Source of the DNA: JACPFJ01 sp036504875
GTDB lineage: Bacteria > Desulfobacterota > Desulfuromonadia > Geobacterales > Pseudopelobacteraceae
Length of the DNA stretch: 64,000 nucleotides
Direction: 5' to 3'
NCBI GenBank assembly: GCA_036504875.1
Contig: DASXUK010000075.1
Coordinates: 1-64,000 of the forward strand
The notes below the pieces were generated by a model that saw only the letters and a program-made list of their open reading frames with translations, did not search any database and had not been told where the DNA came from. Every line of letters begins with the position of its first letter. The first letter of the stretch is position 1. A program made the translations under genes and the position numbers. This document shows positions 42,375-50,654 of the stretch, one piece after another.

Positions 42375-42749
42375 TTATCTGACAAAACTCATCTCATCGT
42401 TATAATCGCCTGTAACCATTAAAATGCCTTGTGGATCACGGATGTACATCCAGGCACTAAATGGTTCACCCTTTATAATCACGGCTGTTTCTTTACGTAC
42501 ATAGTAGCGCGGATGACCTTCCATCTTGTCCAGTTTCTCAAGCGTGCTTTCATCGACTCCGTAAAGCTCGCCGATTATCGGGTATCTTTCCTCTGAACTG
42601 GTAACATAAGGATAGCCACTGACCATATACATGGCATAGTAGTTCAGGGTCCGGCCGGTACCATAATAAAATGAGCCCTCCAGCAAATGGTGATTGCCGC
42701 GCCCTTGGCGGAGAGAACCATAGACAAATATCAGGTGCTGTTTTTTCAT
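42375..42749 (-). CDS. Gamma-glutamylcyclotransferase family protein (AIG2/YtfP-like)
   Basis: A 124-residue protein of the GGCT fold. The N-terminal substrate-binding motif is F-V-Y-G-S-L-R-Q-G near residue 10, and the acidic catalytic residue lies in D-K-M-E-G-H-P near residue 77. Family members cyclise gamma-glutamyl groups, for example in glutathione breakdown or antibiotic side-chain removal; the precise substrate is not predictable. AAAGGAGC precedes the ATG. It is a single gene between the two riboswitches, divergent from the riboswitch-controlled secreted protein. Confidence 0.87.
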   Translation of the reverse strand: MKKQHLIFVYGSLRQGRGNHHLLEGSFYYGTGRTLNYYAMYMVSGYPYVTSSEERYPIIGELYGVDESTLEKLDKMEGHPRYYVRKETAVIIKGEPFSAWMYIRDPQGILMVTGDYNDEMSFVR

Positions 42750-42871
42750 GTCACTTTTGCTCCTTTAGAAGGATAACATAAGTATAGGCCACTACAAGGC
42801 AGTCCCCTGAAAGGGAGAGATTGACTTATGAATAAAAATTGTCTATCTTCCTGTAAAATCGAATAAGTTAA

Positions 42872-42952
42872 ACAAACGATAATACTAAACCATCCGCGAG
42901 GATGGGGCGGAAAGCCCATAGGGTCTTACTGAGACAGCCGGGTTGCCGAAAT
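42872..42952 (+). ncRNA. GEMM-I riboswitch, A20 variant (cGAMP-type)
   Basis: The plus strand carries the GEMM aptamer: ATACTAAACC, a perfect hairpin CCATCC-GCGA-GGATGG with a GNRA loop, GGCGGAAAGCCC, a second hairpin GTCT-TACT-GAGAC, then AGCCGGGTTGCCGAA. Aligned by eye to Vc2, position 20 is A (42884). That G20A change marks the Geobacter variant class reported to sense 3',3'-cGAMP. The 3' end of the aptamer overlaps the 5' arm of a strong terminator, so ligand binding should prevent termination (ON switch). It controls the small secreted protein gene at 43038. Confidence 0.85.
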
Positions 42953-42978
42953 CTTTTTTTCGGCAACCCGTTTTTTTT
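42939..42978 (+). terminator. Rho-independent terminator in the riboswitch expression platform
   Basis: CGGGTTGCCGA (42939-42949) pairs perfectly over 11 bp with TCGGCAACCCG (42960-42970), followed by eight T residues. The 5' arm is also the 3' end of the GEMM aptamer, so the two structures exclude each other. Confidence 0.9.
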
Positions 42979-43037
42979 GCCCAAAACCGGAAGATTAAGA
43001 AGTTGGAATGATAATTTTTTAAAAAGGAGAGTTAAAC

Positions 43038-43295
43038 ATGAAGATTGTGACAGGCAGCGTAATATGTTTACTGGTGACGGCTAATTTAGCCATGGCCGGC
43101 GTTGGCGTCCAGGTCAGCACACCCAACGTCAGGGTAAATGTCAATTCTGCTCAACCACCACCTCCTCCCATGATCGTGGAGCGGGAACGAGTGATTGTAA
43201 GGGAGAGAACCGTGGTTGAGGATAAACATGATAACGGCAAGCACAAGGGTCATTACAAAAAGCATAAGAAACACAAAAAACATGACGATGATTAA
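43038..43295 (+). CDS. Small secreted basic/His-rich protein under riboswitch control
   Basis: An 85-residue protein. The signal peptide covers about 1-20 (ends N-L-A-M-A). A beta-prone segment with G-V-Q-V-S-T-P-N-V-R-V-N-V follows, then a polyproline patch (Q-P-P-P-P-P-M) and an Arg/Glu-rich stretch. The tail is built of His and Lys (H-K-G-H-Y-K-K-H-K-K-H-K) and ends in three Asp. A good AAAAGGAG precedes the ATG. No enzyme fold is visible. The tail could bind metal, polyanions or surfaces. Control by a cGAMP-type riboswitch suggests a role in surface or electron-transfer physiology, but this is inference. Confidence 0.8.
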   Translation: MKIVTGSVICLLVTANLAMAGVGVQVSTPNVRVNVNSAQPPPPPMIVERERVIVRERTVVEDKHDNGKHKGHYKKHKKHKKHDDD

Positions 43296-43318
43296 AAGAT
43301 AACTTCTCTTGCTGACAA

Positions 43319-43353
43319 AAGGCTTTGCAGATATTCCTGCAAGGCCTTTTTTT
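43319..43353 (+). terminator. Rho-independent terminator
   Basis: AAGGCTTTGCAG (43319-43330) and CTGCAAGGCCTT (43337-43348) form a 12-bp stem with one wobble and a 6-nt loop, followed by a T-run to 43353. It lies 24 bp after the small secreted protein gene and converges with the P-type ATPase gene, so it may serve both strands. Confidence 0.85.
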
Positions 43354-43399
43354 ATGCAAGAAACTCCAAAGCGGCACCGGTTAAAACTTATGAAAGCCT

Positions 43400-46030
43400 T
43401 CACCGTACGGTCTTTTCCGGGCGGCGCCGCCTGAAAAATTTTTCGATTTCAACAGCGACAAAAACTACCGCGGATAGAGCCAGAACAATGAGCAGATCCT
43501 TGAGAGGCAAGGGCGTGGTCCTGAAAACAGGATTCAGAAACGGAACATAAACAATCGCCATCTGTAGAACAAAAGTCAACAGGATGGCAAACAACAGCGA
43601 TTTATTGGAAAACAGCCCCTGGCTGAACAAGGATTCCCGTTCGGATCTTATGGCCAGGACGTGCCCCATCTGGCTGAGACACAGGACCGTGAATACCATG
43701 GTCTGCCAATGCCGGTCGCCACTCCTGATTGCCCAGGCCTGAGTGAAGATCGAAACGCCACCCATCAGCAGTCCCACCCAGATGATATGAGCCCCCAAGC
43801 CGTGAGCAAAGATGTTTTCCCGCGGTGGTCGCGGCGATCTTGCCATGATGCCCTGCTCTGCCGGTTCCGCTGCCAGTGCGACACCCGGCAGTCCATCGGT
43901 CACGAGATTGATCCACAGGATGTGGATCGGCAGAAGCGGCATCGGCAGCCCCAGAAATGGGGCCAGGAAAATGGTCCAGATCTCGCCCGTGTTACATGTC
44001 ATCACGTACTTTACGAATTTGCGGATATTGTCGAAAATGCGGCGCCCCTCTTTCACCGCCTTTACAATGGTGGCAAAATTATCATCGAGCAGAATCATAT
44101 CAGAGACTTCCTTTGATACATCCGTGCCGGTGATCCCCATGGCAATCCCGATGTCGGCTGTCTTGAGCGCCGGTGCGTCGTTTACCCCGTCGCCGGTCAT
44201 GGCAACGAATTCTCCCTGATCCTGAAGCGCCTTGACGATTTTCAGTTTCTGCTCCGGTGCTACCCTTGCATAAACCCTGATTTTCTTAACCTTCTCCTCG
44301 AAATCCGCCAGAGACAATTCTCCCAACTCGGCGCCTGTCAAAATGGCATGGTCGTCACCATCTAAAACTCCCACCTGGCGAGCGATATTGCGCGCCGTCA
44401 GCGGGTGGTCGCCGGTTATCATAACCGGTGTGATCCCGGCAGCAATACATACCTGCACCGCATCACGGGCCTCGCTTCTCGGCGGGTCCAGCATCCCGAC
44501 CAGGCCCAGGAAGGTCAGCCCGTTTTCAATCAGTTCGGGGTCAAAAACATCCGGTAATCGCTCCCACCGGCGCATCCCCAGCGCCAGAACGCGCTGCCCT
44601 CCGGCAGCCATCCGCTCCCCGGCCGCGCTTATGGTTTCATTCTCCAGCTCCTGACCGCCCGTAGAGCTGATCATCTGGTTGCACTTATATAAAATCACTT
44701 CCGGAGCACCCTTGGTGACTGACAAAACACCATCCTGATGACGATGAAAAGTGGTCATACATTTTCTGGCAGCATCGAACGGCAACTCGGCCAGCCGCTC
44801 ATGTTTATGTCGCAATGCTTCGACATCACAGCCCCAGTCGCCAGCCGCGGCATAAAGCGCAATTTCGGAAGGATCCCCTACGACCGCAGCATTATCGCCG
44901 GCCCGCGCATCATTACATAACGCCATGGCCCGGCATAGCTCCCCCAGCAGGCCTTCCGAAACAGTCCGCCGGACAACTTGACCGGCTTTTATAGATTCTC
45001 CGCCTAAAAAAAGCTCCTCGACCGACATCCGGTTGAGGGTAAGGGTACCGGTTTTGTCGGTACAGATATAGGTAACCGACCCAAGGGTCTCCACAGCAGG
45101 AAGATTCTTGATCAGCGAATCCTGCCGGGCCATCTTTCTGGCTCCCAGTGCCAGCGAGATAGTAACCACTGCGGGGAGCGCCTCAGGAATGGCTGCCACT
45201 GCCAGTGAAATCGCTGTCAGCAGCATCAGGAGTGGATCTTCACCCCGCAGCAGTCCGGCCCCCAATACAACGCAGCAGATCGCCAGGATGGCAATGGTCA
45301 GCTTTCGGCCGAAGGCCTCCAGGCGGCGCTGGAGAGGAGTTTTAACCTCCCTGGCCTCCTGGATCAGATAAGCGATTCTGCCCAGTTCGGTCTGCATGCC
45401 GGTCGTTACCACGACCCCCTTTCCCCTGCCGCTGGTAACAATGGTCCCCTTGTAGGCCATGTTCCGGCGATCACCCAAGGGCAGGTTTTCCTCATTGATC
45501 ACATTGACATACTTCTCCACCGGGAGTGACTCCCCAGTCAGCGCCGCCTCCTCGATTTTGAGCATGGCAGCCTCGATGATCCGTACATCGGCCGGAACAA
45601 CGCTGCCGATTTCAAAAAGCACCACATCTCCGGGAACCACGTCACCCGTGGGAATCATGGCAGATTTACCATCCCTGACCACCTCGGCATTCGGCGCAGC
45701 CATCTTTTTAAGCGCCTCCATGGCCTGTACCGCACGATACTCCTGAACAAAACCGATCACTGCGTTAAGTATTATTATCGTCGCGATAACGATTGTATCG
45801 GTTACCTCACCAATGATTCCTGAGACAACCGCTGCTGCGATCAGGATCAGGATCATGAAATCTTTGAACTGGTTGATTAAAAGAATGAAGAGCGGCTTCC
45901 TGCCGGCCTCCTGAATGGCATTGGGGCCTGAAGAGGCCAGCCTTTTCTCTACTTCGGCGGACGAAAGCCCGTCAGGAGAACAGTCGAGGTTCTTGCATAG
46001 CTCATCGATGGTGAAGCGATACCATTCCAT
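43400..46030 (-). CDS. Calcium-type P-type ATPase (P2A cation pump)
   Basis: An 876-residue cation-transporting ATPase. It has an N-terminal cation-ATPase domain, actuator motif L-T-G-E-S-L-P, phosphorylation motif C-T-D-K-T-G-T-L-T, hinge motifs M-I-T-G-D-H-P-L-T-A and G-D-G-V-N-D-A-P-A-L, and ten membrane segments including I-P-E-A-L-P-A in TM4. The subtype resembles bacterial Ca2+ or Mn2+-exporting pumps of the SERCA/PMR1 group. I chose the ATG at 46030 (AAGGATCGT upstream) over a TTG at 46060. It is divergent from cydAB. Confidence 0.92.
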   Translation of the reverse strand: MEWYRFTIDELCKNLDCSPDGLSSAEVEKRLASSGPNAIQEAGRKPLFILLINQFKDFMILILIAAAVVSGIIGEVTDTIVIATIIILNAVIGFVQEYRAVQAMEALKKMAAPNAEVVRDGKSAMIPTGDVVPGDVVLFEIGSVVPADVRIIEAAMLKIEEAALTGESLPVEKYVNVINEENLPLGDRRNMAYKGTIVTSGRGKGVVVTTGMQTELGRIAYLIQEAREVKTPLQRRLEAFGRKLTIAILAICCVVLGAGLLRGEDPLLMLLTAISLAVAAIPEALPAVVTISLALGARKMARQDSLIKNLPAVETLGSVTYICTDKTGTLTLNRMSVEELFLGGESIKAGQVVRRTVSEGLLGELCRAMALCNDARAGDNAAVVGDPSEIALYAAAGDWGCDVEALRHKHERLAELPFDAARKCMTTFHRHQDGVLSVTKGAPEVILYKCNQMISSTGGQELENETISAAGERMAAGGQRVLALGMRRWERLPDVFDPELIENGLTFLGLVGMLDPPRSEARDAVQVCIAAGITPVMITGDHPLTARNIARQVGVLDGDDHAILTGAELGELSLADFEEKVKKIRVYARVAPEQKLKIVKALQDQGEFVAMTGDGVNDAPALKTADIGIAMGITGTDVSKEVSDMILLDDNFATIVKAVKEGRRIFDNIRKFVKYVMTCNTGEIWTIFLAPFLGLPMPLLPIHILWINLVTDGLPGVALAAEPAEQGIMARSPRPPRENIFAHGLGAHIIWVGLLMGGVSIFTQAWAIRSGDRHWQTMVFTVLCLSQMGHVLAIRSERESLFSQGLFSNKSLLFAILLTFVLQMAIVYVPFLNPVFRTTPLPLKDLLIVLALSAVVFVAVEIEKFFRRRRPEKTVR

Positions 46031-46336
46031 ACGATCCTTATCCCAGCTTTTCGGCGGCAACGCGGGCAGCAGCTACTACCGAATCCCAGACCGGCGAAAA
46101 GGGTTCAGTCATGATAAAATATTTAAATTCATATAATCCTGTTCCAGCAATTATTCTGCTGGTCTTATAATTTTGCTTCAAAACAAGTGAATGTCGAGGC
46201 GCATCCGGAATCATCCTGATCCTTTGCACGATCACACTCGCACAGGAGGGATGAAATTGAATTCTGTCTTGCGGATGGTAGTATGAAGATGTACCCGAAG
46301 TTATAGCGATAAGATCACTTGAAGGGGAAAACCCTA
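46031..46336. other. Divergent promoter region between the P-type ATPase and cydAB
   Basis: About 300 bp with no supported gene. A 24-codon minus-strand frame ending at 46038 was considered and rejected. The stretch must contain the promoters of both flanking genes, but no box could be assigned with confidence. Confidence 0.5.
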
Positions 46337-47668
46337 ATGGAAAATGTTACGGCGGCCCGCGCCTTGATGGGGGCCTCGCTTGGTTTTCACATCATCTATG
46401 CCACCATCGGGATCGGTCTTCCGTTCATGCTTATGCTGGCCGAATGGCTGGCGATCCGTACCGGGAATGAAACATACCACCAACTTGCCCGACGCTGGAT
46501 AAGACCGGCAGGCCTGTTGTTCGCCATCGGCGCGGTCTCGGGCACCATCCTCTCATTTGAGCTGGGGCTTCTCTGGCCGCGATTCATGGAAGTCAGCGGC
46601 GCCCTGATCGGTCTGGCCTTCACGATCGAGGGATTTGCCTTCTTTACCGAGGCGATCTTTCTGGCACTTTATATCTACGGAGAACAACGGCTGTCACGAC
46701 GGATGCTCTTTTTGTGTACCATACCGCTCACCATTTCCGCCGCAGCCTCGGCGGTCTTTGTCATCAGCGCCAACGCCTGGATGAACACCCCGACCGGTTT
46801 CCGCCCGATTAACGGCACATTTACGGATATAGATCCATTGCGAGTGCTCGCGAACCCGGCCTGGGCGCACCAGGCTGTTCACGGGACCTTTGCGGCATAT
46901 GTTGCAACCGGTTTTGCAATGGCCGGTATCTATGCCCTGGCCATGCTGCGCGGTCATATCTCCGAGGATAACAAACGTGCCTTGACACTCTCACTTGCGG
47001 TTGCCGCTTCGTGCCTGCCGCTGATGTTCATTTCGGGCGACTTTGCGGCAGGTTTTCTGGCAAAACATGAAAAACCGAAATTGGCGGCCATGGAAGCCCT
47101 GTTTCATACCTCACGCGGAGCACCGCTGATCATCGGCGGCTGGCCTGAACCGGCCACCGAAAAAGTGCTCTACGGGATCGAACTCCCCAAGCTCCTCAGC
47201 CTGCTCGCCCACAGTGATATCAATGCCGTCGTGGAGGGTCTGGATGCTTTTCCGCCTGGAACCACACCCGATCCGCGCCTGGTCCACCCCTTTTTCGATC
47301 TCATGGTGGGGTCGTTTTTCCTGATGTCGCTAGCGGCGATCTGGTTCTGGTGGCTACGCTGGCGGCGGCGAAAGTGCCCTTGTGACAAATGGATGCTGTG
47401 GGCGATCATTATTGCTTCACCGTTCGGGATGATTGCGCTGGAAAGCGGCTGGCTGGTTACCGAATTCGGCCGCCAGCCCTGGATCATCCAGGGGTATATG
47501 CGCGTGTCGGAAGGGGTCACGCCCGGTCTCGGGATCAGTCTGGTTTTTCTGACTTTCCTGATTATTTATGTCGCGCTTACCGCCGGGCTTTTGAAGATGT
47601 TACTATGGCCTTCGTCGGGAAAAACAGGAATCAGTGCCGGGCAGGGGGAACAGCATGTTGACCCTTGA
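46337..47668 (+). CDS. cydA: Cytochrome bd ubiquinol oxidase subunit I
   Basis: A 443-residue integral membrane protein with about nine helices. The proximal heme b595/d ligand His is at about residue 18 (G-F-H-I-I-Y-A). The conserved G-R-Q-P-W motif is in the second half, and the quinol-binding loop is short (no long Q-loop insert), placing it with the short-Q-loop/CIO-type group. It oxidises quinol and reduces O2 with high affinity without pumping protons, useful for oxygen protection in an otherwise anaerobic organism. The ATG at 46337 has AAGGGG upstream. It overlaps cydB by 14 nt. Confidence 0.92.
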   Translation: MENVTAARALMGASLGFHIIYATIGIGLPFMLMLAEWLAIRTGNETYHQLARRWIRPAGLLFAIGAVSGTILSFELGLLWPRFMEVSGALIGLAFTIEGFAFFTEAIFLALYIYGEQRLSRRMLFLCTIPLTISAAASAVFVISANAWMNTPTGFRPINGTFTDIDPLRVLANPAWAHQAVHGTFAAYVATGFAMAGIYALAMLRGHISEDNKRALTLSLAVAASCLPLMFISGDFAAGFLAKHEKPKLAAMEALFHTSRGAPLIIGGWPEPATEKVLYGIELPKLLSLLAHSDINAVVEGLDAFPPGTTPDPRLVHPFFDLMVGSFFLMSLAAIWFWWLRWRRRKCPCDKWMLWAIIIASPFGMIALESGWLVTEFGRQPWIIQGYMRVSEGVTPGLGISLVFLTFLIIYVALTAGLLKMLLWPSSGKTGISAGQGEQHVDP

Positions 47669-48671
47669 AAATCTTGCGGCCGCGGTCCTTCTCCTCGGAC
47701 TGATCATGTATGCCGTATTCGCCGGCGCAGACTTTGGCGGCGGCATCTGGACCGCTTTCGCCTCCGGTCCAAGGGCCCGCGAACAGCGAGAAAGCCTTTT
47801 TCACGCCATAGGACCGGTATGGGAAACCAACCATGTCTGGCTGATTTTTGTCGTGGTGGTACTATTCACAGCGTTTCCAAAGGGATTTGCCGCCATTTTC
47901 ATAGCCTTGCTGGTGCCGCTGGTGATAGCCCTGATCGGCATCAACCTGCGCGGGGCGGCCTTTGCATTTAGGCATTTCGGCAGACAGACCGGAAGAGAAG
48001 TACCTCTCATCGCCAGAACCTTTGAAATATCAAGTGTTTCGACCCCATTGGCACTGGGTGTGGCTGTGACCTCAACAGCCACCGGGAGAATTGGCTTCCA
48101 AAACGGCCTGATCGAATCGGGAATGCACTCCTGGCTGACCCCCTTTACCATGATCGGTGGAGTGACCGGCATGGCCATTTGTGCCTATCTGGCGCCGATT
48201 TACATGACGGTTCGCACTACTGGTGAATTACGGGAGGACTTCCGGCGCTATGGCATGCTGGCCGGCTTTGTTCTCGCCATATTGACCACTGCCGAAATTC
48301 CGGTGGCGCGCTTCGACGCACCTCTATTCGCCGAGCGTCTCCTGAGCACATGGGCCACGCTTTTTGTCGCACTGGCCGTTACAACCGGAACTACCACCGA
48401 GGTATTACTCTGGCGACGCAAATACCGGTGGGCGCAGATATGCGCGGCGGCTACCGTTGCCCTGACGATCATCGGCTTCTGGGCCGCCATGTTCCCGGAC
48501 CTGCTGATTGGCCAACTTTCTTTGTCCGCAGCGGCCGCGCCCCGCTCAGCTTTAATCGCCTTTTTTAGCGTAATTCCCTTCGGGGTTCTCATTCTTGCGC
48601 CATCGCTCCTGTTACTGTACTGGGTTTTTCGCGGCGAACCTAACCCGGACCTCCCGATTGTTAAAAGGTGA
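47655..48671 (+). CDS. cydB: Cytochrome bd ubiquinol oxidase subunit II
   Basis: A 338-residue membrane protein with eight predicted helices. The N-terminal signature G-L-I-M-Y-A-V-F-A-G-A-D-F-G-G-G-I-W and the E-T-N-H-V-W-L-I motif are conserved in CydB. It forms the heterodimer with CydA. I chose the ATG at 47655 (CAGGGGGAAC upstream), which gives a 14-nt overlap with cydA. No cydX-like small subunit could be found in the 150 bp that follow. Confidence 0.92.
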   Translation: MLTLENLAAAVLLLGLIMYAVFAGADFGGGIWTAFASGPRAREQRESLFHAIGPVWETNHVWLIFVVVVLFTAFPKGFAAIFIALLVPLVIALIGINLRGAAFAFRHFGRQTGREVPLIARTFEISSVSTPLALGVAVTSTATGRIGFQNGLIESGMHSWLTPFTMIGGVTGMAICAYLAPIYMTVRTTGELREDFRRYGMLAGFVLAILTTAEIPVARFDAPLFAERLLSTWATLFVALAVTTGTTTEVLLWRRKYRWAQICAAATVALTIIGFWAAMFPDLLIGQLSLSAAAAPRSALIAFFSVIPFGVLILAPSLLLLYWVFRGEPNPDLPIVKR

Positions 48672-48822
48672 CGATGATACGGCCCTGAGGCTGATCCACA
48701 CCCTGGCGCTAAACATTGATGAATCACAAGGAGGTTCTCTGAAAGTCGTTGCTTCCTGAAAAAGAACGGACGGAGGGAAGGAAGATAGATCAAGCGGTGG
48801 GAAAGAAATGTGAGGCTCTCAA

Positions 48823-49443
48823 ATGAACAGGAATCACATAACAGCAAAGAGTCTTTACCGGTTTATAGTTTTGCTGGCGGTTATCATTTCATCGGGTTGT
48901 ACACAGGTCGCTCACAGAGTCGACCTGCTTTATAGCCCTTTGTCAACCTATCGCGGCGGAACCGGTAAACTCGAAATAGTTGACATCAATGCCCAGCGCA
49001 CCAGCAGTACTGACCCTTCGATCCGGTGGGTTCTGGGGCAGATAAAAGATTCCGAGGGGGTGGCTGTTGCCGAAGTGATCAGCGGCATTCCCCCGTATGA
49101 GGTGATCACTGATGCTTTCAAACAAGAATTGTCGGCAGCCGGCTATCGCGTGACTTTTTCAAAGGCACTCGATAAATCAGCCGCTAAAGGCATTATCTTT
49201 ACCGATATTTCGGTACAGCTTGATGAAATGCCGCTGGTCGGCAGACTTGAAACTTCCTGCGCAATCGTACTCAAACTGGAAATCTGGAAAAGCGGTGGTG
49301 TCGTAAACCGCTTGGAGTATCGCTCCAAATTTTCAGATACGGCAATCAAGGAGCGCGACCTTTTGCCTCAGACTGTTTTCCAGCAGGCGATCCGGGAGGT
49401 GATACTAAAAGCAGTTCCTGATATTATAACGCAACTTGAATAG
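48823..49443 (+). CDS. YajG-like outer-membrane lipoprotein
   Basis: A 206-residue protein with a lipoprotein signal: the hydrophobic stretch is followed by I-S-S-G-C-T, with the lipidated Cys at about residue 26. The mature part has the alternating alpha/beta pattern of the YajG/LPS-assembly-like lipoprotein family (I-P-P-Y-E-V-I-T-D-A-F-K-Q-E-L, then G-I-I-F-T-D-I-S-V-Q-L-D-E). Function is unknown in most members. GAGG precedes the ATG at a suitable distance. It may be cotranscribed with cydAB but lies 151 bp downstream. Confidence 0.7.
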   Translation: MNRNHITAKSLYRFIVLLAVIISSGCTQVAHRVDLLYSPLSTYRGGTGKLEIVDINAQRTSSTDPSIRWVLGQIKDSEGVAVAEVISGIPPYEVITDAFKQELSAAGYRVTFSKALDKSAAKGIIFTDISVQLDEMPLVGRLETSCAIVLKLEIWKSGGVVNRLEYRSKFSDTAIKERDLLPQTVFQQAIREVILKAVPDIITQLE

Positions 49444-49469
49444 AATGGGCCCTGGACGAGGCTGTTCCT

Positions 49470-50645
49470 TTACGTAGTCTTGCCTTGAAGTCTGATCAGC
49501 AAGCTGAACCAGATTAGTGCAACGATTGCCAGGGCACCGGCAACCGCAAAACAGGTCGGATAGCCTATTTTTTTCAACGCCATTCCCATTATGGTGGAAC
49601 CTGCCATCATGCCCAAATAAATGCAACTGTTGTACATCCCCATGGCCAGTCCCCGCTGCAGCGCAGGGACCTGTTCCGCAATCAGCGCACCGATGGCCGT
49701 AAAAGTAAGGGCCATGCCCACTCCCAGGACAACGGCGCAGCCCACCATAGGTGAAAGATGCGTCACCTGCCCCAGTACAGCCAGAGCAGCCGCCATACAT
49801 ACAAGACCGGCAGCCACCATCCAACGCCGGTCAAGGCGGTCGGCCAGACTCCCGATTGGCACCCTCCCAACTACATTAGTCAAGGCCTGGGCGGCAAACA
49901 CCAAACCAACCCTTGCCAAATCATGCCCCCGCGAAGCGGCAAACAGTGGCAAAAAGGTCAGGAACACTCCAAAACCGATGCAGCTACCTACGGTGGCTAT
50001 CAGGCACGCCAGCAGCCTTCGGTTGCGGAGGAGTTCCAGACTGGCGGCCAGCATGACATGTATTTCGGTTTTGCGGAGGGGAGGGCCTTGGGGTAGAACC
50101 AGCAGCGCAAGCATTGCAACTACAACCAGTAAAGCGCCCGAAATAAGAAAAACCTCGCCCAAGCCGAATGCTTTTGCAACATAGCCCCCTGTAGCCGGTC
50201 CCAAGGTCATGGCAATGTAGACCGCTGTCGTATACCAGCCATAGGCCTGTCCCAACCGGTGGGCCGGCATTACATCGGCCACCAGCGAAAGCATGCTGGG
50301 TGCAAAAGCGGCCAGCCCTACGCCGAACAAAACATAGGCCGCTGCCATCTGGCCCGGCAACCAACACTGGGTGACCAGTAGCGACGATAGGGCTGTAGCA
50401 AGTATCCCGGCAACGATCGGGAACTTCCGGCCGAAACGATCGGCCAGCAGTCCAGCTGGAATTGAACATAGACCGGCTGTCAGCATGAAGGCGCCGTTGA
50501 TAAGTCCGACCTGTGCCGGTCCTGCACCCAGTTTGGCCGCAAATAGCGGCAAAACCGGTATGCGCAGGTAAGAGCTGAAAAAGGTAGCGAAGCCGATCAA
50601 GCAGAGCAGCAAAAAAGGGGCAAGGCTGTGAGCGCTTTTAGCCAT
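49470..50645 (-). CDS. MFS permease
   Basis: A 391-residue major facilitator superfamily protein with 12 predicted helices. The motif A D-R-F-G-R-K (G-L-L-A-D-R-F-G-R-K) lies between TM2 and TM3 and its second-half counterpart is S-L-A-D-R-L-D-R-R. It fits the drug:H+ antiporter/multidrug group, and the substrate is unknown. The start lies 10 bp after the aldo/keto reductase stop, so the two form an operon. The ribosome binding site is weak. Confidence 0.88.
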   Translation of the reverse strand: MAKSAHSLAPFLLLCLIGFATFFSSYLRIPVLPLFAAKLGAGPAQVGLINGAFMLTAGLCSIPAGLLADRFGRKFPIVAGILATALSSLLVTQCWLPGQMAAAYVLFGVGLAAFAPSMLSLVADVMPAHRLGQAYGWYTTAVYIAMTLGPATGGYVAKAFGLGEVFLISGALLVVVAMLALLVLPQGPPLRKTEIHVMLAASLELLRNRRLLACLIATVGSCIGFGVFLTFLPLFAASRGHDLARVGLVFAAQALTNVVGRVPIGSLADRLDRRWMVAAGLVCMAAALAVLGQVTHLSPMVGCAVVLGVGMALTFTAIGALIAEQVPALQRGLAMGMYNSCIYLGMMAGSTIMGMALKKIGYPTCFAVAGALAIVALIWFSLLIRLQGKTT

Positions 50646-50654
50646 GAAAGCCGC

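Noticed and set aside
42902..43084. 60-codon plus-strand frame over the riboswitch
   Set aside because: It runs through the aptamer and terminator, which explain the sequence better.
46038..46109. 24-codon minus-strand frame (M-T-E-P-F-S-P-V-W-D...) just upstream of the P-type ATPase
   Set aside because: The sequence looks slightly coding-like, but there is no ribosome binding site and no recognised small protein. It may be leader DNA.
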